Translations under genes and position numbers: made by a program | Notes under the pieces: generated by a model | What the model was told of the DNA's origin: nothing | The model's database searches: none | The model's input: only the letters and a program-made list of their open reading frames with translations | In this document: in pieces, positions 41,278 to 50,415 of the stretch | Layout of the letters: the number at the start of each line of letters is the position of its first letter | Numbering within the stretch: the stretch's first letter is position 1 | Source: JAMOAD01 sp023621955 | GTDB taxonomy: Bacteria; Acidobacteriota; Aminicenantia; JAMOAD01 | NCBI GenBank assembly: GCA_035403085.1 | Contig: DAONEM010000003.1 | Location: 1-64,000 of the forward strand | Direction: 5' to 3' | Length of the DNA stretch: 64,000 nucleotides

Positions 41278-42991
41278 GGGCTCCACTTCCAGAAAGCGGA
41301 TCCTCATCTTGGGGCTGACCTTCTTCGGCTGGTTCCTGATCAACGTCTTCCGCCTCTTCTACGTCCAGGTCCTGAGCAACGACAAGTATAAGCAGAAGCT
41401 GACCAGACAGAACGAAAGGGTCTTGGAGGTCTCCTCGGAGAGGGGAACGATCCTTGACCGAAACAGAAGGCCCTTGGCTATGAACGCCGACGGTTACTCC
41501 TTCTACCTTGAAAACCGTTCTGTCGAGGAGTCTCTCAAGGAGCTCGCCCGGTTTCAATCCCTCTTCTCCTACACACCCAGCGAGACGAAGCGGTTGGAGA
41601 GTATGATCCGCCAGAAGCGGAGCTTCATCTGGCTCAAGAGAAAGGTCTCCGAGGAGGAGAAGGAGAGGGCCATCTCCCTGGGCTTCGAGAACATCTCCTA
41701 CATTACAGAGAAGAGGCGCCTCTACCCGAACCGCTCCTTGGCCTGTCACATCCTCGGGGCCGTGGATATCGACAACAAAGGGGTGGAGGGAGTTGAGCGC
41801 AAGGCCGACGAGTACCTTAGGGGAAAGAGCGGACGGGTCTTGATCCACCAGGACGCCCGGCGGAAGGTCTATGAGATGCAGGTTCTGGAGCCCCCTCGAA
41901 AGGGTGATGGAATCATTCTCACCATCGATTCGGTGATACAGCACATCGCCGAGAAGAGCCTCCGCAAGGCCGTGGAAGAGTACCATGCCGACGGCGGGAG
42001 CGTGACGGTGATGTCCCCCTTTACCGGGGAGATTCTGGCCATGGCCTCCTACCCTTACTTCGACCCCAACGAGAGGCTCTCCCTGAACGGCGCGACCCGC
42101 AGTAACAAAGGCGTCGAGTTTTCCTACGAGCCCGGTTCGACCTTCAAGGTGGTCTCCTCGTCAACCCTTCTGGAACTCTCCCAGGTGAAGGAGAGTGAAC
42201 AGATCTACTGCGAGAACGGCCATTTTCTCTACAAGGGGAAAGTCTTCACCGATACCCATCCCTACGGTTACCTGACACTGAAGGAGATCATGACCCACTC
42301 CTCCAACATCGGGATCATCAAGCTGGCCCTTCTTCTCGATAAAGAGAAGTTCTACGGTTACCAGAAGAGCTTTGGAATCGGTGAGAGCACCGGCGTCGAA
42401 CTGCCTGGAGAGGCGGGCGGCTCTCTCCGAAGGGTCGACCGGTGGAGCGGTCTTACCCTTCCCTCCATGTCCATCGGCTATGAAGTCATGGTAACCCCCC
42501 TGCAGATGCTCCTGGTCATGAACACCGTCGCCACCGGAGGGTGGTACGTTCCCCCGACGATCTTGCGCAACGAGCTTCCCCTGAAGAACAAACGCACCCG
42601 CTACAGGGTGATCTCCTCCGAGACGGCTTCGAGGATGAAGGGCTTTCTCGCTTCGGTGGTGGAGGAGGGAACCGGGAAGGCCGGCGGAGTCGAAGGGTTT
42701 CTGGCCGGTGGGAAGACCGGGACCGCCAGGAAGCTTGTGGGCGGGCACTACTCTCAACAAGCCTACGTCAGCTCCTTCATCGGGTTCATTCCCTTGGACA
42801 AACCTCTCCTCTCCATCGCCGTGGTGATCGACAACCCCAAGGGGGGCGTCTACTACGGAGGCGCCGTCTCCGCGCCGGTCTTTCAGGAGATCGCCTCGGA
42901 CACCCTGACCTACTTGAAGGTCTTTCCCGACCCCAGCGCCTTCGCCGCGCCGATCATGGCCGCCAACCGTCCTGAGGAGGTGAAACGGTGA
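41267..42991 (+). CDS. ftsI: septal peptidoglycan transpeptidase FtsI (PBP3/PBP2B class)
   Basis: A 574-residue class B PBP. An N-terminal anchor (ILILGLTFFGWFLINVF) precedes a pedestal domain with the conserved ERGTILDRNRRPLAMN. The transpeptidase domain has the three motifs GSTFKVVSSST (SxxK, nucleophile Ser), THSSNIGIIKLAL (SxN) and GGKTGTARKL (KTG). No PASTA domains follow, as in many non-Firmicute FtsI proteins. It cross-links septal peptidoglycan together with FtsW, encoded five genes downstream. The start overlaps ftsL; murE overlaps its stop (GTGA). Confidence 0.96.
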   Translation: MVDKGSTSRKRILILGLTFFGWFLINVFRLFYVQVLSNDKYKQKLTRQNERVLEVSSERGTILDRNRRPLAMNADGYSFYLENRSVEESLKELARFQSLFSYTPSETKRLESMIRQKRSFIWLKRKVSEEEKERAISLGFENISYITEKRRLYPNRSLACHILGAVDIDNKGVEGVERKADEYLRGKSGRVLIHQDARRKVYEMQVLEPPRKGDGIILTIDSVIQHIAEKSLRKAVEEYHADGGSVTVMSPFTGEILAMASYPYFDPNERLSLNGATRSNKGVEFSYEPGSTFKVVSSSTLLELSQVKESEQIYCENGHFLYKGKVFTDTHPYGYLTLKEIMTHSSNIGIIKLALLLDKEKFYGYQKSFGIGESTGVELPGEAGGSLRRVDRWSGLTLPSMSIGYEVMVTPLQMLLVMNTVATGGWYVPPTILRNELPLKNKRTRYRVISSETASRMKGFLASVVEEGTGKAGGVEGFLAGGKTGTARKLVGGHYSQQAYVSSFIGFIPLDKPLLSIAVVIDNPKGGVYYGGAVSAPVFQEIASDTLTYLKVFPDPSAFAAPIMAANRPEEVKR

Positions 42992-44454
42992 GACTTCAGG
43001 AACTGCTCCTCTCCCTCTCCGGAGTGACCCTCTACGGAGACCCTGAGACCAACGTGATTTTCCTTACCGATGACTCCCGGGAGGTCCTTCCCGGGGCCCT
43101 CTTCGCCGCCATGACCGGAGTCAAGGAGGACGGAACCCGCTACCTTCAGCAGGCGCAGGAGAGGGGAGCCGCCGCCGTCCTCAGCCACCTCCCGCCGCCT
43201 CCAGGGTTTCCCCTTCCATGGATAGAGAGCTCCCGGGAGAGAGAGACCTTCGGCCTTCTCTGCCGTCGGTTCTACGGAGCCCCTGACGAGATCCTCCACC
43301 TGACAGGGGTCACGGGGACGAACGGGAAGACCAGCATCACCTACATCCTCGAGGCTCTCTTCTCCGCCTTCGGACGAAGAACCGGGGTGGTGGGGACCAT
43401 CGAGTCCCGATGGGGAGGAAGGGTGGAGAAAGCCTCCCTGACCACTCCTCCCACGCACCGTCTCTTCTCCCTCCTCAGAAGGATGGCCGACGACGGTGTG
43501 GAAGACCTCTTCATGGAGGTCTCCTCCCACTCCATGGCGACCGAACGGGCCACGGCTCTCGCTTACCGGGAGGGAATCTTCACGAATCTGACCGGAGACC
43601 ACCTGGATTACCACCAGAACATGGAGAGCTACTACCGGGCCAAGAGAAAACTCTTCGAGATCGTGAAGGAGCGCGGAGGGAAGTGGGTCGTTAACAGGGA
43701 CGATCCTTACGGGCGAAGGCTTCTTGGGGAGCTCACCCTGACCGGCCTCTCCTACGGGATGGAAAACTCCTCCGCCGATGTCCGTGCGGAGGCTCGAAAC
43801 CTCCACCGTCAGGGTATGGAAGTCGAAGTTTCCACGCCCAAGGGCCCCTTCCTTCTGAAGAGCAACCTCATCGGGGCTACGAACCTCTCCAACCTGCTTG
43901 CGGTAACGGCTTTGGCACTCCTTCGTGGCTATACCCCCCAGGAGATCGGGACTCGGCTCGGGGGAGTCAAGATCCGGATTCCCGGGAGAATGGATCGGGT
44001 GGAGAACCCTCACACATCGGTCTACATCGATTACGCCCACTCCGACGACTCCCTCTCCAAGGCGCTGGAGACCCTTCGGGGCCTGAACTTCCGTAAGATC
44101 ATCGTCGTCTTCGGGGCCGGAGGAGACCGGGACAAGACCAAGCGGCCCCGGATGGGCAAGGCCGCCACCGAGGGCGCCGACGAGGCGATCATCACCTCCG
44201 ACAACCCCCGCACCGAGGACCCTCTGGCGATCATTCGGGATGTGGAAGCCGGAGCCGTGGGGGACGGCTATGCGGTGATTCCGGACAGGAGGGAGGCCAT
44301 CCGTGAGGCCATCCGTCGGGCCGGTCCAAACGACGCGGTTCTCGTGGCCGGAAAGGGACACGAAGACTACCAGATCCTGGGAACCCAAAAAGTTCACTTC
44401 TCCGACTTCGAAGAGGTGGAAAGGTCCCTTAGGGAGGAGAAGGGAAGATGGTGA
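42988..44454 (+). CDS. murE: UDP-MurNAc-tripeptide synthetase
   Basis: A 488-residue Mur ligase that adds the third residue to UDP-MurNAc-L-Ala-D-Glu. ATP-binding loop GVTGTNGKTSITYIL, the MEVSSHSMATERA and FTNLTGDHLDYHQNM regions, and the C-terminal signature TSDNPRTEDPLAII. DNPR is the form associated with meso-diaminopimelate, so the peptidoglycan is probably DAP-type. The GTG start overlaps ftsI; murF overlaps the 3' end by 7 bp. Length normal. Confidence 0.96.
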   Translation: MRLQELLLSLSGVTLYGDPETNVIFLTDDSREVLPGALFAAMTGVKEDGTRYLQQAQERGAAAVLSHLPPPPGFPLPWIESSRERETFGLLCRRFYGAPDEILHLTGVTGTNGKTSITYILEALFSAFGRRTGVVGTIESRWGGRVEKASLTTPPTHRLFSLLRRMADDGVEDLFMEVSSHSMATERATALAYREGIFTNLTGDHLDYHQNMESYYRAKRKLFEIVKERGGKWVVNRDDPYGRRLLGELTLTGLSYGMENSSADVRAEARNLHRQGMEVEVSTPKGPFLLKSNLIGATNLSNLLAVTALALLRGYTPQEIGTRLGGVKIRIPGRMDRVENPHTSVYIDYAHSDDSLSKALETLRGLNFRKIIVVFGAGGDRDKTKRPRMGKAATEGADEAIITSDNPRTEDPLAIIRDVEAGAVGDGYAVIPDRREAIREAIRRAGPNDAVLVAGKGHEDYQILGTQKVHFSDFEEVERSLREEKGRW

Positions 44455-45815
44455 ACCGGGATCTCTCGTTTTTCGAAACCCTCTCGGGAGTCAAAATAGT
44501 TCATGGGAACCGGGATCAGAGCTTCTCCCGCTACGCCTACGATTCGAGGAGAATCGAGGGCGGAGAGCTCTTCCTCGCCTTCGCGACCGAGAAGAACGAC
44601 GGGAACCGCTACATCGAAGAGGCCCTTCGTAAGGGAGCATCAGGTTACGTGGGGCAGAGGGAGATCCCGGGGCTTCGTCCGGAGAAGACCGCCCTGATCG
44701 TCGAAGATACCTGGAACTTTCTTCTCGACGGTGCCCGTAAGGCCATGGAGGCTTCTCAAGCCAAGATCGTCGCGCTGACCGGGAGCTGTGGGAAGACAAC
44801 CACCAAGGAGATGACCTCCCGCTTCCTCGGCCGGGGAAGGAGAATCTTCTCCACCCCCGGGAGCTTTAACAGCGCCATGGGGGTTCCTCTCTCCATCCTG
44901 GAGGGATGGAAAGGGGACGAAGAGGTCGGTGTCTTCGAGCTTGGAGCAAACGGCTTCGGAGAGATCGCCCGCAACTCGCGGCTCCTGCGGCCCCATGTGG
45001 CGGCTCTGCTGAACGTCCACCCGGTCCACGTGGAGTTCTTCCGCGACGAGGAGGGCGTTCTGGCCGCCAAGAAGGAGATTCTGAAGGGTCTCAGGGAGGA
45101 GGGCACGGCTCTCTTCAACGGTGATGACCCCTACACCCTCAAGGCCGCCAAGGAGTACTCAGGGCGGAAGATCCTCTTCGGGACCGGTGAAGAGGCGGAG
45201 ATCCGAGGGCGGATTCTCCGTAGGGACGGAGAGTCCATGGACGTACAGATCCGATGGAACGGTAAGAGCAGAGCCTTTACCCTTCCCTTCTTCCTCACCT
45301 CCCATTTTCTGAACTTCCTGAGCGCCGCCTCCCTGGCCATAGCCTTCGGGGAAGCCCCAGAGAGGATCGAAGAGGCTGTTTCCGGGCTCGTCCCGGTCTC
45401 ACATAGGGGAGAGATTCGGAAGATCCGCCGCGCCAAGGTCCTGGACGATTCCTACAACGCCAACGCCGACGCCTTCCGGATGGTTCTCGGTGACTTCGCC
45501 GAGCTTCCGGGCCGGAAGATCGTCGTGGCCGGAGAGATGCTCGAACTGGGAGAGAAGAGCGAGGGGGAACACCTTCGGGTGGCGGAGAAGATTCTCGAAG
45601 AGAGGTTTGACGGGGTGTACCTCGTCCAAGGGCAGGCCTTCCGAATCTACGAACGTCTCCGGGAAGACCCCTGGTACCGGGAGAGGGTCTTCTACTACGA
45701 CCAGGCCAAGGAGTTTAAAGAACGTTTCGGCCGCCTCTTGGAAGAGGAGCAGACGGTTCTGGTGAAGGGCTCCTTCGGGACTCAACTCTGGAAACTGGTC
45801 GAGGAGTCCCAGTGA
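44448..45815 (+). CDS. murF: UDP-MurNAc-tripeptide--D-Ala-D-Ala ligase
   Basis: A 455-residue Mur ligase that attaches D-Ala-D-Ala to complete the pentapeptide. ATP loop IVALTGSCGKTTTKEMTS (the TTKE extension is typical of MurF), GSFNSAMGVPLSIL, ELGANGFGEIARNSRLLRP and the C-terminal VLDDSYNANADAFRMVL. It overlaps murE by 7 bp and murD by 4 bp. In most bacteria mraY follows murF; here murD follows directly with no room for mraY. Confidence 0.96.
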   Translation: MVNRDLSFFETLSGVKIVHGNRDQSFSRYAYDSRRIEGGELFLAFATEKNDGNRYIEEALRKGASGYVGQREIPGLRPEKTALIVEDTWNFLLDGARKAMEASQAKIVALTGSCGKTTTKEMTSRFLGRGRRIFSTPGSFNSAMGVPLSILEGWKGDEEVGVFELGANGFGEIARNSRLLRPHVAALLNVHPVHVEFFRDEEGVLAAKKEILKGLREEGTALFNGDDPYTLKAAKEYSGRKILFGTGEEAEIRGRILRRDGESMDVQIRWNGKSRAFTLPFFLTSHFLNFLSAASLAIAFGEAPERIEEAVSGLVPVSHRGEIRKIRRAKVLDDSYNANADAFRMVLGDFAELPGRKIVVAGEMLELGEKSEGEHLRVAEKILEERFDGVYLVQGQAFRIYERLREDPWYRERVFYYDQAKEFKERFGRLLEEEQTVLVKGSFGTQLWKLVEESQ

Positions 45816-47152
45816 TGATCGATCTGAAGGGAAAGTGCGTCGGAGTCGTTGGGTACTCCCGTTCCGGCAGGGCTGTAGCACGACGGGTCCTGCTTGAAGG
45901 CGGTTGCGTGAGAATCTCCGATCGAAGCCGGGACGCGAGGCTCCTGGAAGAGCTGAAGGGTTTGGGATGGGAGCACGAGACCGGGGGCAACACGGAGAGC
46001 TTTCTCTCCTCCTGCGACCTGATCGTCCTCTCCCCCGGAGTGGACGGAACCAAATCCCCCTTTCGGGAGCTCAAGGCCAAGGGAATCCCTCTGGTCTCGG
46101 AGATCGAGTTCGCCTACCCGAGAATCTCCGGAAAGATCATCGGGATCACCGGTTCCAACGGGAAGTCCACGGTGACCACCCTGATCCACCACCTCCTGAC
46201 CTCCGCCGGCCGCACCGCCCACCTGACCGGGAACATCGGCTTCCCCCTCACGGACACCCTGGGGGAGGCGAGGGAGTTCTGGGTCGTAGAGCTCTCCAGC
46301 TTCCAGCTGGAGGAGACCGTTGACTTCCATCCCTGGGGCTCTCTCCTCCTCAACCTGACTCCTGACCACCTTGACCGGTACCCCTCGGTGGAAGAGTACA
46401 TCCAGGCGAAGCTGAGAATCTTTCAAAATCAGGGAAGCCGTGACTGGGCCGTCCTGAACCGCGACGACCCCAGGGTCCTCCAGGAGGGGATGAAGGTTCG
46501 AGCCGAAAAGCTTCTCTTCTCCCGTGTTGGAGAGGCTGACGCTTCGGTTTCCCAGGGGTGGGTCCTCTGGAGGGGTGAGAGGGTCTTGCCGGTTGCGGAG
46601 ATTCCGTTGCTGGGCGTTCACAACCTGGAGAACGTTCTGGCATCATTGGCCGCCGGCATCGCCTGTGGCTTGACCCTTGGGGAGATCCGCGACGGGGTGA
46701 GGAGCTTCAAGGGCCTGGAACACCGGACCGAGCCTTGTGGCGAGATCGAAGGGAGACTCTTCATCAACGACTCCAAGGCCACGAACCTTGACTCCACCCT
46801 CAAGGCTCTGGAGAGCTTCGACCGTCCCCTCATGTTGATTCTGGGGGGCAAGGACAAGGGAGGGGAGTTCTCGGTCCTGAATTCCCTTCTGAAGAGTAAG
46901 GCTCGGGCGGTGATCCTCCTGGGAGCTGCCTCCGACAAGATCGACGGTCAGATCGATCCCGGTGTTCTCCGTTATCGGGCCTCCTCCATGGCCGAAGCGG
47001 TTAGAATCGGCTACCGGAGAGGAGAGAGAGGGGATGTCGTCCTGCTGGCCCCCGGTTGCGCCAGCTTTGATATGTACTCCAACTTCGAAGAGCGGGGGCG
47101 GGACTTCAAGGCCCAAGTCTCCCTCTTGGCCGAAGAGGTGAAGAATGGTTAG
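45812..47152 (+). CDS. murD: UDP-MurNAc-L-alanine--D-glutamate ligase
   Basis: A 446-residue Mur ligase adding D-Glu to UDP-MurNAc-L-Ala. N-terminal Rossmann-like VGVVGYSRSGRAVARRVL, ATP loop IIGITGSNGKSTVTTLI, then HLTGNIGFPLTDTL, VVELSSFQLEETVDF and NDSKATNLDSTLKAL near the C-terminus, all MurD-type. The start is GTG 45812 (GTGA overlap with murF) or the adjacent ATG 45815. It overlaps ftsW by 8 bp. Confidence 0.95.
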   Translation: MMIDLKGKCVGVVGYSRSGRAVARRVLLEGGCVRISDRSRDARLLEELKGLGWEHETGGNTESFLSSCDLIVLSPGVDGTKSPFRELKAKGIPLVSEIEFAYPRISGKIIGITGSNGKSTVTTLIHHLLTSAGRTAHLTGNIGFPLTDTLGEAREFWVVELSSFQLEETVDFHPWGSLLLNLTPDHLDRYPSVEEYIQAKLRIFQNQGSRDWAVLNRDDPRVLQEGMKVRAEKLLFSRVGEADASVSQGWVLWRGERVLPVAEIPLLGVHNLENVLASLAAGIACGLTLGEIRDGVRSFKGLEHRTEPCGEIEGRLFINDSKATNLDSTLKALESFDRPLMLILGGKDKGGEFSVLNSLLKSKARAVILLGAASDKIDGQIDPGVLRYRASSMAEAVRIGYRRGERGDVVLLAPGCASFDMYSNFEERGRDFKAQVSLLAEEVKNG

Positions 47153-48239
47153 AAAGCCGGGCGTCAACACGCCCCTCTTCCTGGCCGTGGTCCTTCTCTC
47201 CTTTCTGGGACTCATCGCCGTCTACAGCTCATCGGCGATTCTCTCCGCGGAGGTTTACGGGAAGTCCTACTTCTTCTTCCTCAAGCACTTCGCCTATGTC
47301 GCCGCCGGCTTGGCTCTCCTCTCCTGGGCCCTTCTCTGCCGGTTCGACTTCTACCGGCACCCCCTCTTCATCTACGGTCTCTACGGCTTGAGCCTCCTCC
47401 TCCTTCTGGCGACACTCAACAGCCCCATCATCAACGGGACCCAGAGATGGCTTCGGGTTGGTCCCTTCTCCTTCCAACCCTCAGAACTGGCGAAGCTGAG
47501 CCTCATCATCGTGCTGGCCCACTACCTCACCCTCAAGAAGGAGCTCCTCTCCAAAGGGTACCAAGTCTTGGCGATTCCCGCCGTGCTTGTGGCCCTGGTC
47601 TTCCTTCTCATCCTGAAACAACCGGATCTCGGAACGGCCTTCATCGTTCTGGCGATCTCGGGGGTGATGTTCTTCGTTGCCGGGATCAACTTCAAGTATG
47701 TCGCCTGGGTCATGACGGCCTTCGTGGCATCTGTGGTCGGGATGATCTGCTTCTACGACTACGCCCGAGCGAGGATCGTCGCCCTCTTCGACTACGAGGC
47801 CGACCCTCTGGGGAAGGGGTTTCAGATCGTCCAGTCCCTGATCGCCCTCGGCTCCGGCGGGATGGGGGGAGTCGGTCTGGGGGATTCGACACAGAAGCTC
47901 TACTTCCTTCCCTACGCCCACACCGATTTTATCTTCGCCGTCATCGGAGAGGAGATGGGGTTTCTGGTCGCCTTCCCTGTTCTCCTCCTCTACCTGGTGG
48001 TGATGATTCAGGGCTACCGGGCGGCGATAAACGCTCCGGATATGCAGCAGATGCTTATCGCCACGGGGATCACGACCTGGATCTTCTCCCAGGCCATGCT
48101 CAACATCTCCGTTGTCATCGGGATCTTCCCCCCCAAGGGGATTACCCTTCCTTTTATCAGCAGCGGCGGTTCTTCACTCCTTGTTCTCCTCTTCGCCGCG
48201 GGAATCTTGATCAGAGTCGCATCGGGGAAAGCGAAATGA
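47145..48239 (+). CDS. ftsW: septal peptidoglycan polymerase FtsW (SEDS family)
   Basis: A 364-residue SEDS protein with ten hydrophobic segments. Conserved features are GTQRWLRVGPFSFQPSELAKL, LKQPDLGTAFIVLAISG, the large loop with the catalytic-Asp region YEADPLGKGFQIVQSLIALGSGG, FAVIGEEMGF and ITLPFISSGGSSLL near the end. It polymerises glycan strands at the septum with FtsI. Between murD and murC it takes the usual place; murG, which normally separates ftsW and murC, is absent (the next start overlaps by 4 bp). Confidence 0.95.
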   Translation: MVRKPGVNTPLFLAVVLLSFLGLIAVYSSSAILSAEVYGKSYFFFLKHFAYVAAGLALLSWALLCRFDFYRHPLFIYGLYGLSLLLLLATLNSPIINGTQRWLRVGPFSFQPSELAKLSLIIVLAHYLTLKKELLSKGYQVLAIPAVLVALVFLLILKQPDLGTAFIVLAISGVMFFVAGINFKYVAWVMTAFVASVVGMICFYDYARARIVALFDYEADPLGKGFQIVQSLIALGSGGMGGVGLGDSTQKLYFLPYAHTDFIFAVIGEEMGFLVAFPVLLLYLVVMIQGYRAAINAPDMQQMLIATGITTWIFSQAMLNISVVIGIFPPKGITLPFISSGGSSLLVLLFAAGILIRVASGKAK

Positions 48240-49612
48240 GACTGTACGGAAAGATTAGAAAGGTTTTCATGATCGGTATCGGCGGGAGCGGAATGTCCGG
48301 AATCGCCGAGATACTCCACAACTTGGGATACGAAGTCTCCGGGTCGGACCAGAATCCGGAAAGCGAGAGCGTGCTCCAGCTACGAAGCATGGGGATCTAC
48401 GTCGCCGGTGGACACCACCCTCAGAACCTGGGCGACGCCCAGGTCGTCGTCTACTCTTCGGCGATAACGCCGGAGAACCCCGAACTGGTCGAAGCCCGTA
48501 GGCGGGGCCTTCTCGTTCTCAGACGCGCCCAGATGCTCTCCGAGCTCATGCGGATGAAGTTCGGCGTGGCCGTTTCCGGCTCTCACGGGAAGACCACCAC
48601 AACGTCCATGATGGGAGCAGTCTTCATGGAGACAGGGCTCGACCCGACCATCGTCGTGGGCGGTAAAGTCAAGAGCATGGGAACCTCCGCCAAAGTCGGC
48701 GAGGGCGATCTCATGGTCGTCGAAGCCGACGAGAGCGATGGAACCTTTCTGAACTTTCTTCCTAACGTCGCGGTCATTACCAATATCGACGAGGAACATC
48801 TCGACCACTACGGGAGTTTCGAGAAGCTTCTGGAATCCTTTGCCGCCTTTGCCAACTCCGTCCCCTTCTACGGCCTCGCGATTCTCTGCGCCGACGATCC
48901 TTGGACGGCTTCCCTGAAGCCGAAGATCAACAGGGTCGTGAAGACCTACGGCCTCTCGCAGGGGGCCGATGTCCGCGGGGAAATCCTCGAGCGCGGCCTT
49001 GGACAAAGCCGTTTTCGTGTCTTCTCGGATGGGGAAGAGCTGGGGGAGGTCACCCTCGGGACCGGGGGGGTGCACAACGTGAAAAACGCCTTGGCCGTGA
49101 TCACCGCCGCCCTTTACCTGGAACTGCCCTTCGAACGTATCCGAAGCGGTTTGGCCTCCTTTCAAGGGGTCAGCAGACGTTTCGACATACGACACTCCGG
49201 GAAGATCACGGTGGTTGAAGATTACGGTCACCACCCCACGGAGATCGCCGCCAACCTCGAAATGGCCCAGGAGAGGAATCCGGCCCGACTGGTCGTGGTC
49301 TTTCAGCCCCATCGCTACACTCGGACCCACTTGCTGAAGGAGAAGTTCCCTCCGGCCTTTCGCCAAGCCGACCTGATCATCCTGACGGATATCTACTCGG
49401 CCGGAGAGAACCCCATTCCAGGTGTGGACGGAGAATCCCTCTATCGGGAATTCCTTCGCCAAGGGGTCTCCAACGTTGAATACTGCCCCCGTCTCGACAG
49501 GTTGGTGGATTACGTGGCCGAGAGGATGAGGGAGGGGGACTGGGTTCTCTTCCAGGGCGCCGGAAACGCAAGGAACTTGATTCCTGAAATCATCGGGAGG
49601 ATCGAGAGATGA
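48236..49612 (+). CDS. murC: UDP-N-acetylmuramate--L-alanine ligase
   Basis: A 458-residue Mur ligase adding L-Ala to UDP-MurNAc. N-terminal glycine motif FMIGIGGSGMSGIAEIL, ATP loop VSGSHGKTTTTSMMGA, EADESDGTFL, ITNIDEEHLDHYGSF, VSRRFD and the EDYGHHPTEIAANL signature diagnostic of MurC. The ATG at 48236 overlaps the ftsW stop; a much longer frame running back through ftsW is a shadow. It overlaps ftsQ by 4 bp. murB and ddl are absent from the usual place between murC and ftsQ. Confidence 0.96.
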   Translation: MRLYGKIRKVFMIGIGGSGMSGIAEILHNLGYEVSGSDQNPESESVLQLRSMGIYVAGGHHPQNLGDAQVVVYSSAITPENPELVEARRRGLLVLRRAQMLSELMRMKFGVAVSGSHGKTTTTSMMGAVFMETGLDPTIVVGGKVKSMGTSAKVGEGDLMVVEADESDGTFLNFLPNVAVITNIDEEHLDHYGSFEKLLESFAAFANSVPFYGLAILCADDPWTASLKPKINRVVKTYGLSQGADVRGEILERGLGQSRFRVFSDGEELGEVTLGTGGVHNVKNALAVITAALYLELPFERIRSGLASFQGVSRRFDIRHSGKITVVEDYGHHPTEIAANLEMAQERNPARLVVVFQPHRYTRTHLLKEKFPPAFRQADLIILTDIYSAGENPIPGVDGESLYREFLRQGVSNVEYCPRLDRLVDYVAERMREGDWVLFQGAGNARNLIPEIIGRIER

Positions 49613-50415
49613 ACCGCTACTCCTATGTCACATCCCCGGAGTTCGGGGCCTACAAGAGGGTGGCCAACGATCCCAGAAGCTTCGCCAAGAAGAGAAAAAA
49701 CCGGGGACGCCTCGGGGCGGTGAAGCTGCTCCTTGTTTCCACATCGTTCTTCTTCATGACCCTGCTGGGCTTTCAGGGGGTCAAGATCGCTACCCACTCC
49801 CCGACGTTCGGCGTAAAGACCATCGAGATCAAGACGGCTTCCGACAGGACGGGTCAGGTGATTAGAGGCCTCCTGGAGGAGAGGAGGGGGCAGAACCTAC
49901 TCCTTCTCGATACGGGAACGATCAAAGACCAGCTCATGAGGCTCTCGGAGGTCAAGGAGGTTGTCGTCCGAAAGGAGTTCCCCGCGAAGTTGAAGGTCGA
50001 GGTCGTCGAGAGGGTTCCCTTCCTGATGCTGAAGAACCACAAATACTTCCTTCTCGACAAGGAGGGGGAGATCATCAACAGTTCCTACCAGCGCTTCCCG
50101 GAAAAGGTCCCCTTGGTCTACTTCGACGGAGGGGATATCCTCAACCTTCTGCCCCTCAAGGAGCTGGAGAAGTTCATCCTCTCCAAATCTTTCAGCAACT
50201 CTTTGAACATTTACTTCATCGAACCCTACGGGATCACCGTGGTCGACGAGAACCACAAGGTGTTCCTGGGGAACGAGAACCTGGAAGTCCGCTGGAAACA
50301 CTACTGTTCCCTGAAGGGAAAGCTCATGAAGCGAGTCGGCGAGGTCGAGTACTTCGACTTCCGTTGGGACGACCGGGTCTATCTGAAACCTGCCTCTGGA
50401 GGCATCAATGGGTAA
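49609..50415 (+). CDS. ftsQ: cell division protein FtsQ
   Basis: A 268-residue bitopic protein. The N-terminal 45 residues are basic and cytoplasmic. One membrane helix (LLLVSTSFFFMTLLGF) leads into a POTRA domain (VKTIEIKTASDRTGQVIRG and following) with ILLLDTGT-like and VRKEFPAKLKVEVVERVP strands, then the beta domain (LLDKEGEIINSSYQRFP). It links FtsL/B to the early divisome. Identity in this family is low, but order, topology and POTRA pattern agree. It overlaps murC by 4 and ftsA by 8 bp. Confidence 0.92.
   Translation: MNRYSYVTSPEFGAYKRVANDPRSFAKKRKNRGRLGAVKLLLVSTSFFFMTLLGFQGVKIATHSPTFGVKTIEIKTASDRTGQVIRGLLEERRGQNLLLLDTGTIKDQLMRLSEVKEVVVRKEFPAKLKVEVVERVPFLMLKNHKYFLLDKEGEIINSSYQRFPEKVPLVYFDGGDILNLLPLKELEKFILSKSFSNSLNIYFIEPYGITVVDENHKVFLGNENLEVRWKHYCSLKGKLMKRVGEVEYFDFRWDDRVYLKPASGGING

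Noticed and set aside
47447..48235. N-terminal extension of MurC through ftsW
   Set aside because: The extra 263 residues are a frame-shifted reading of ftsW; the ATG at 48236 gives the conserved MurC N-terminus.
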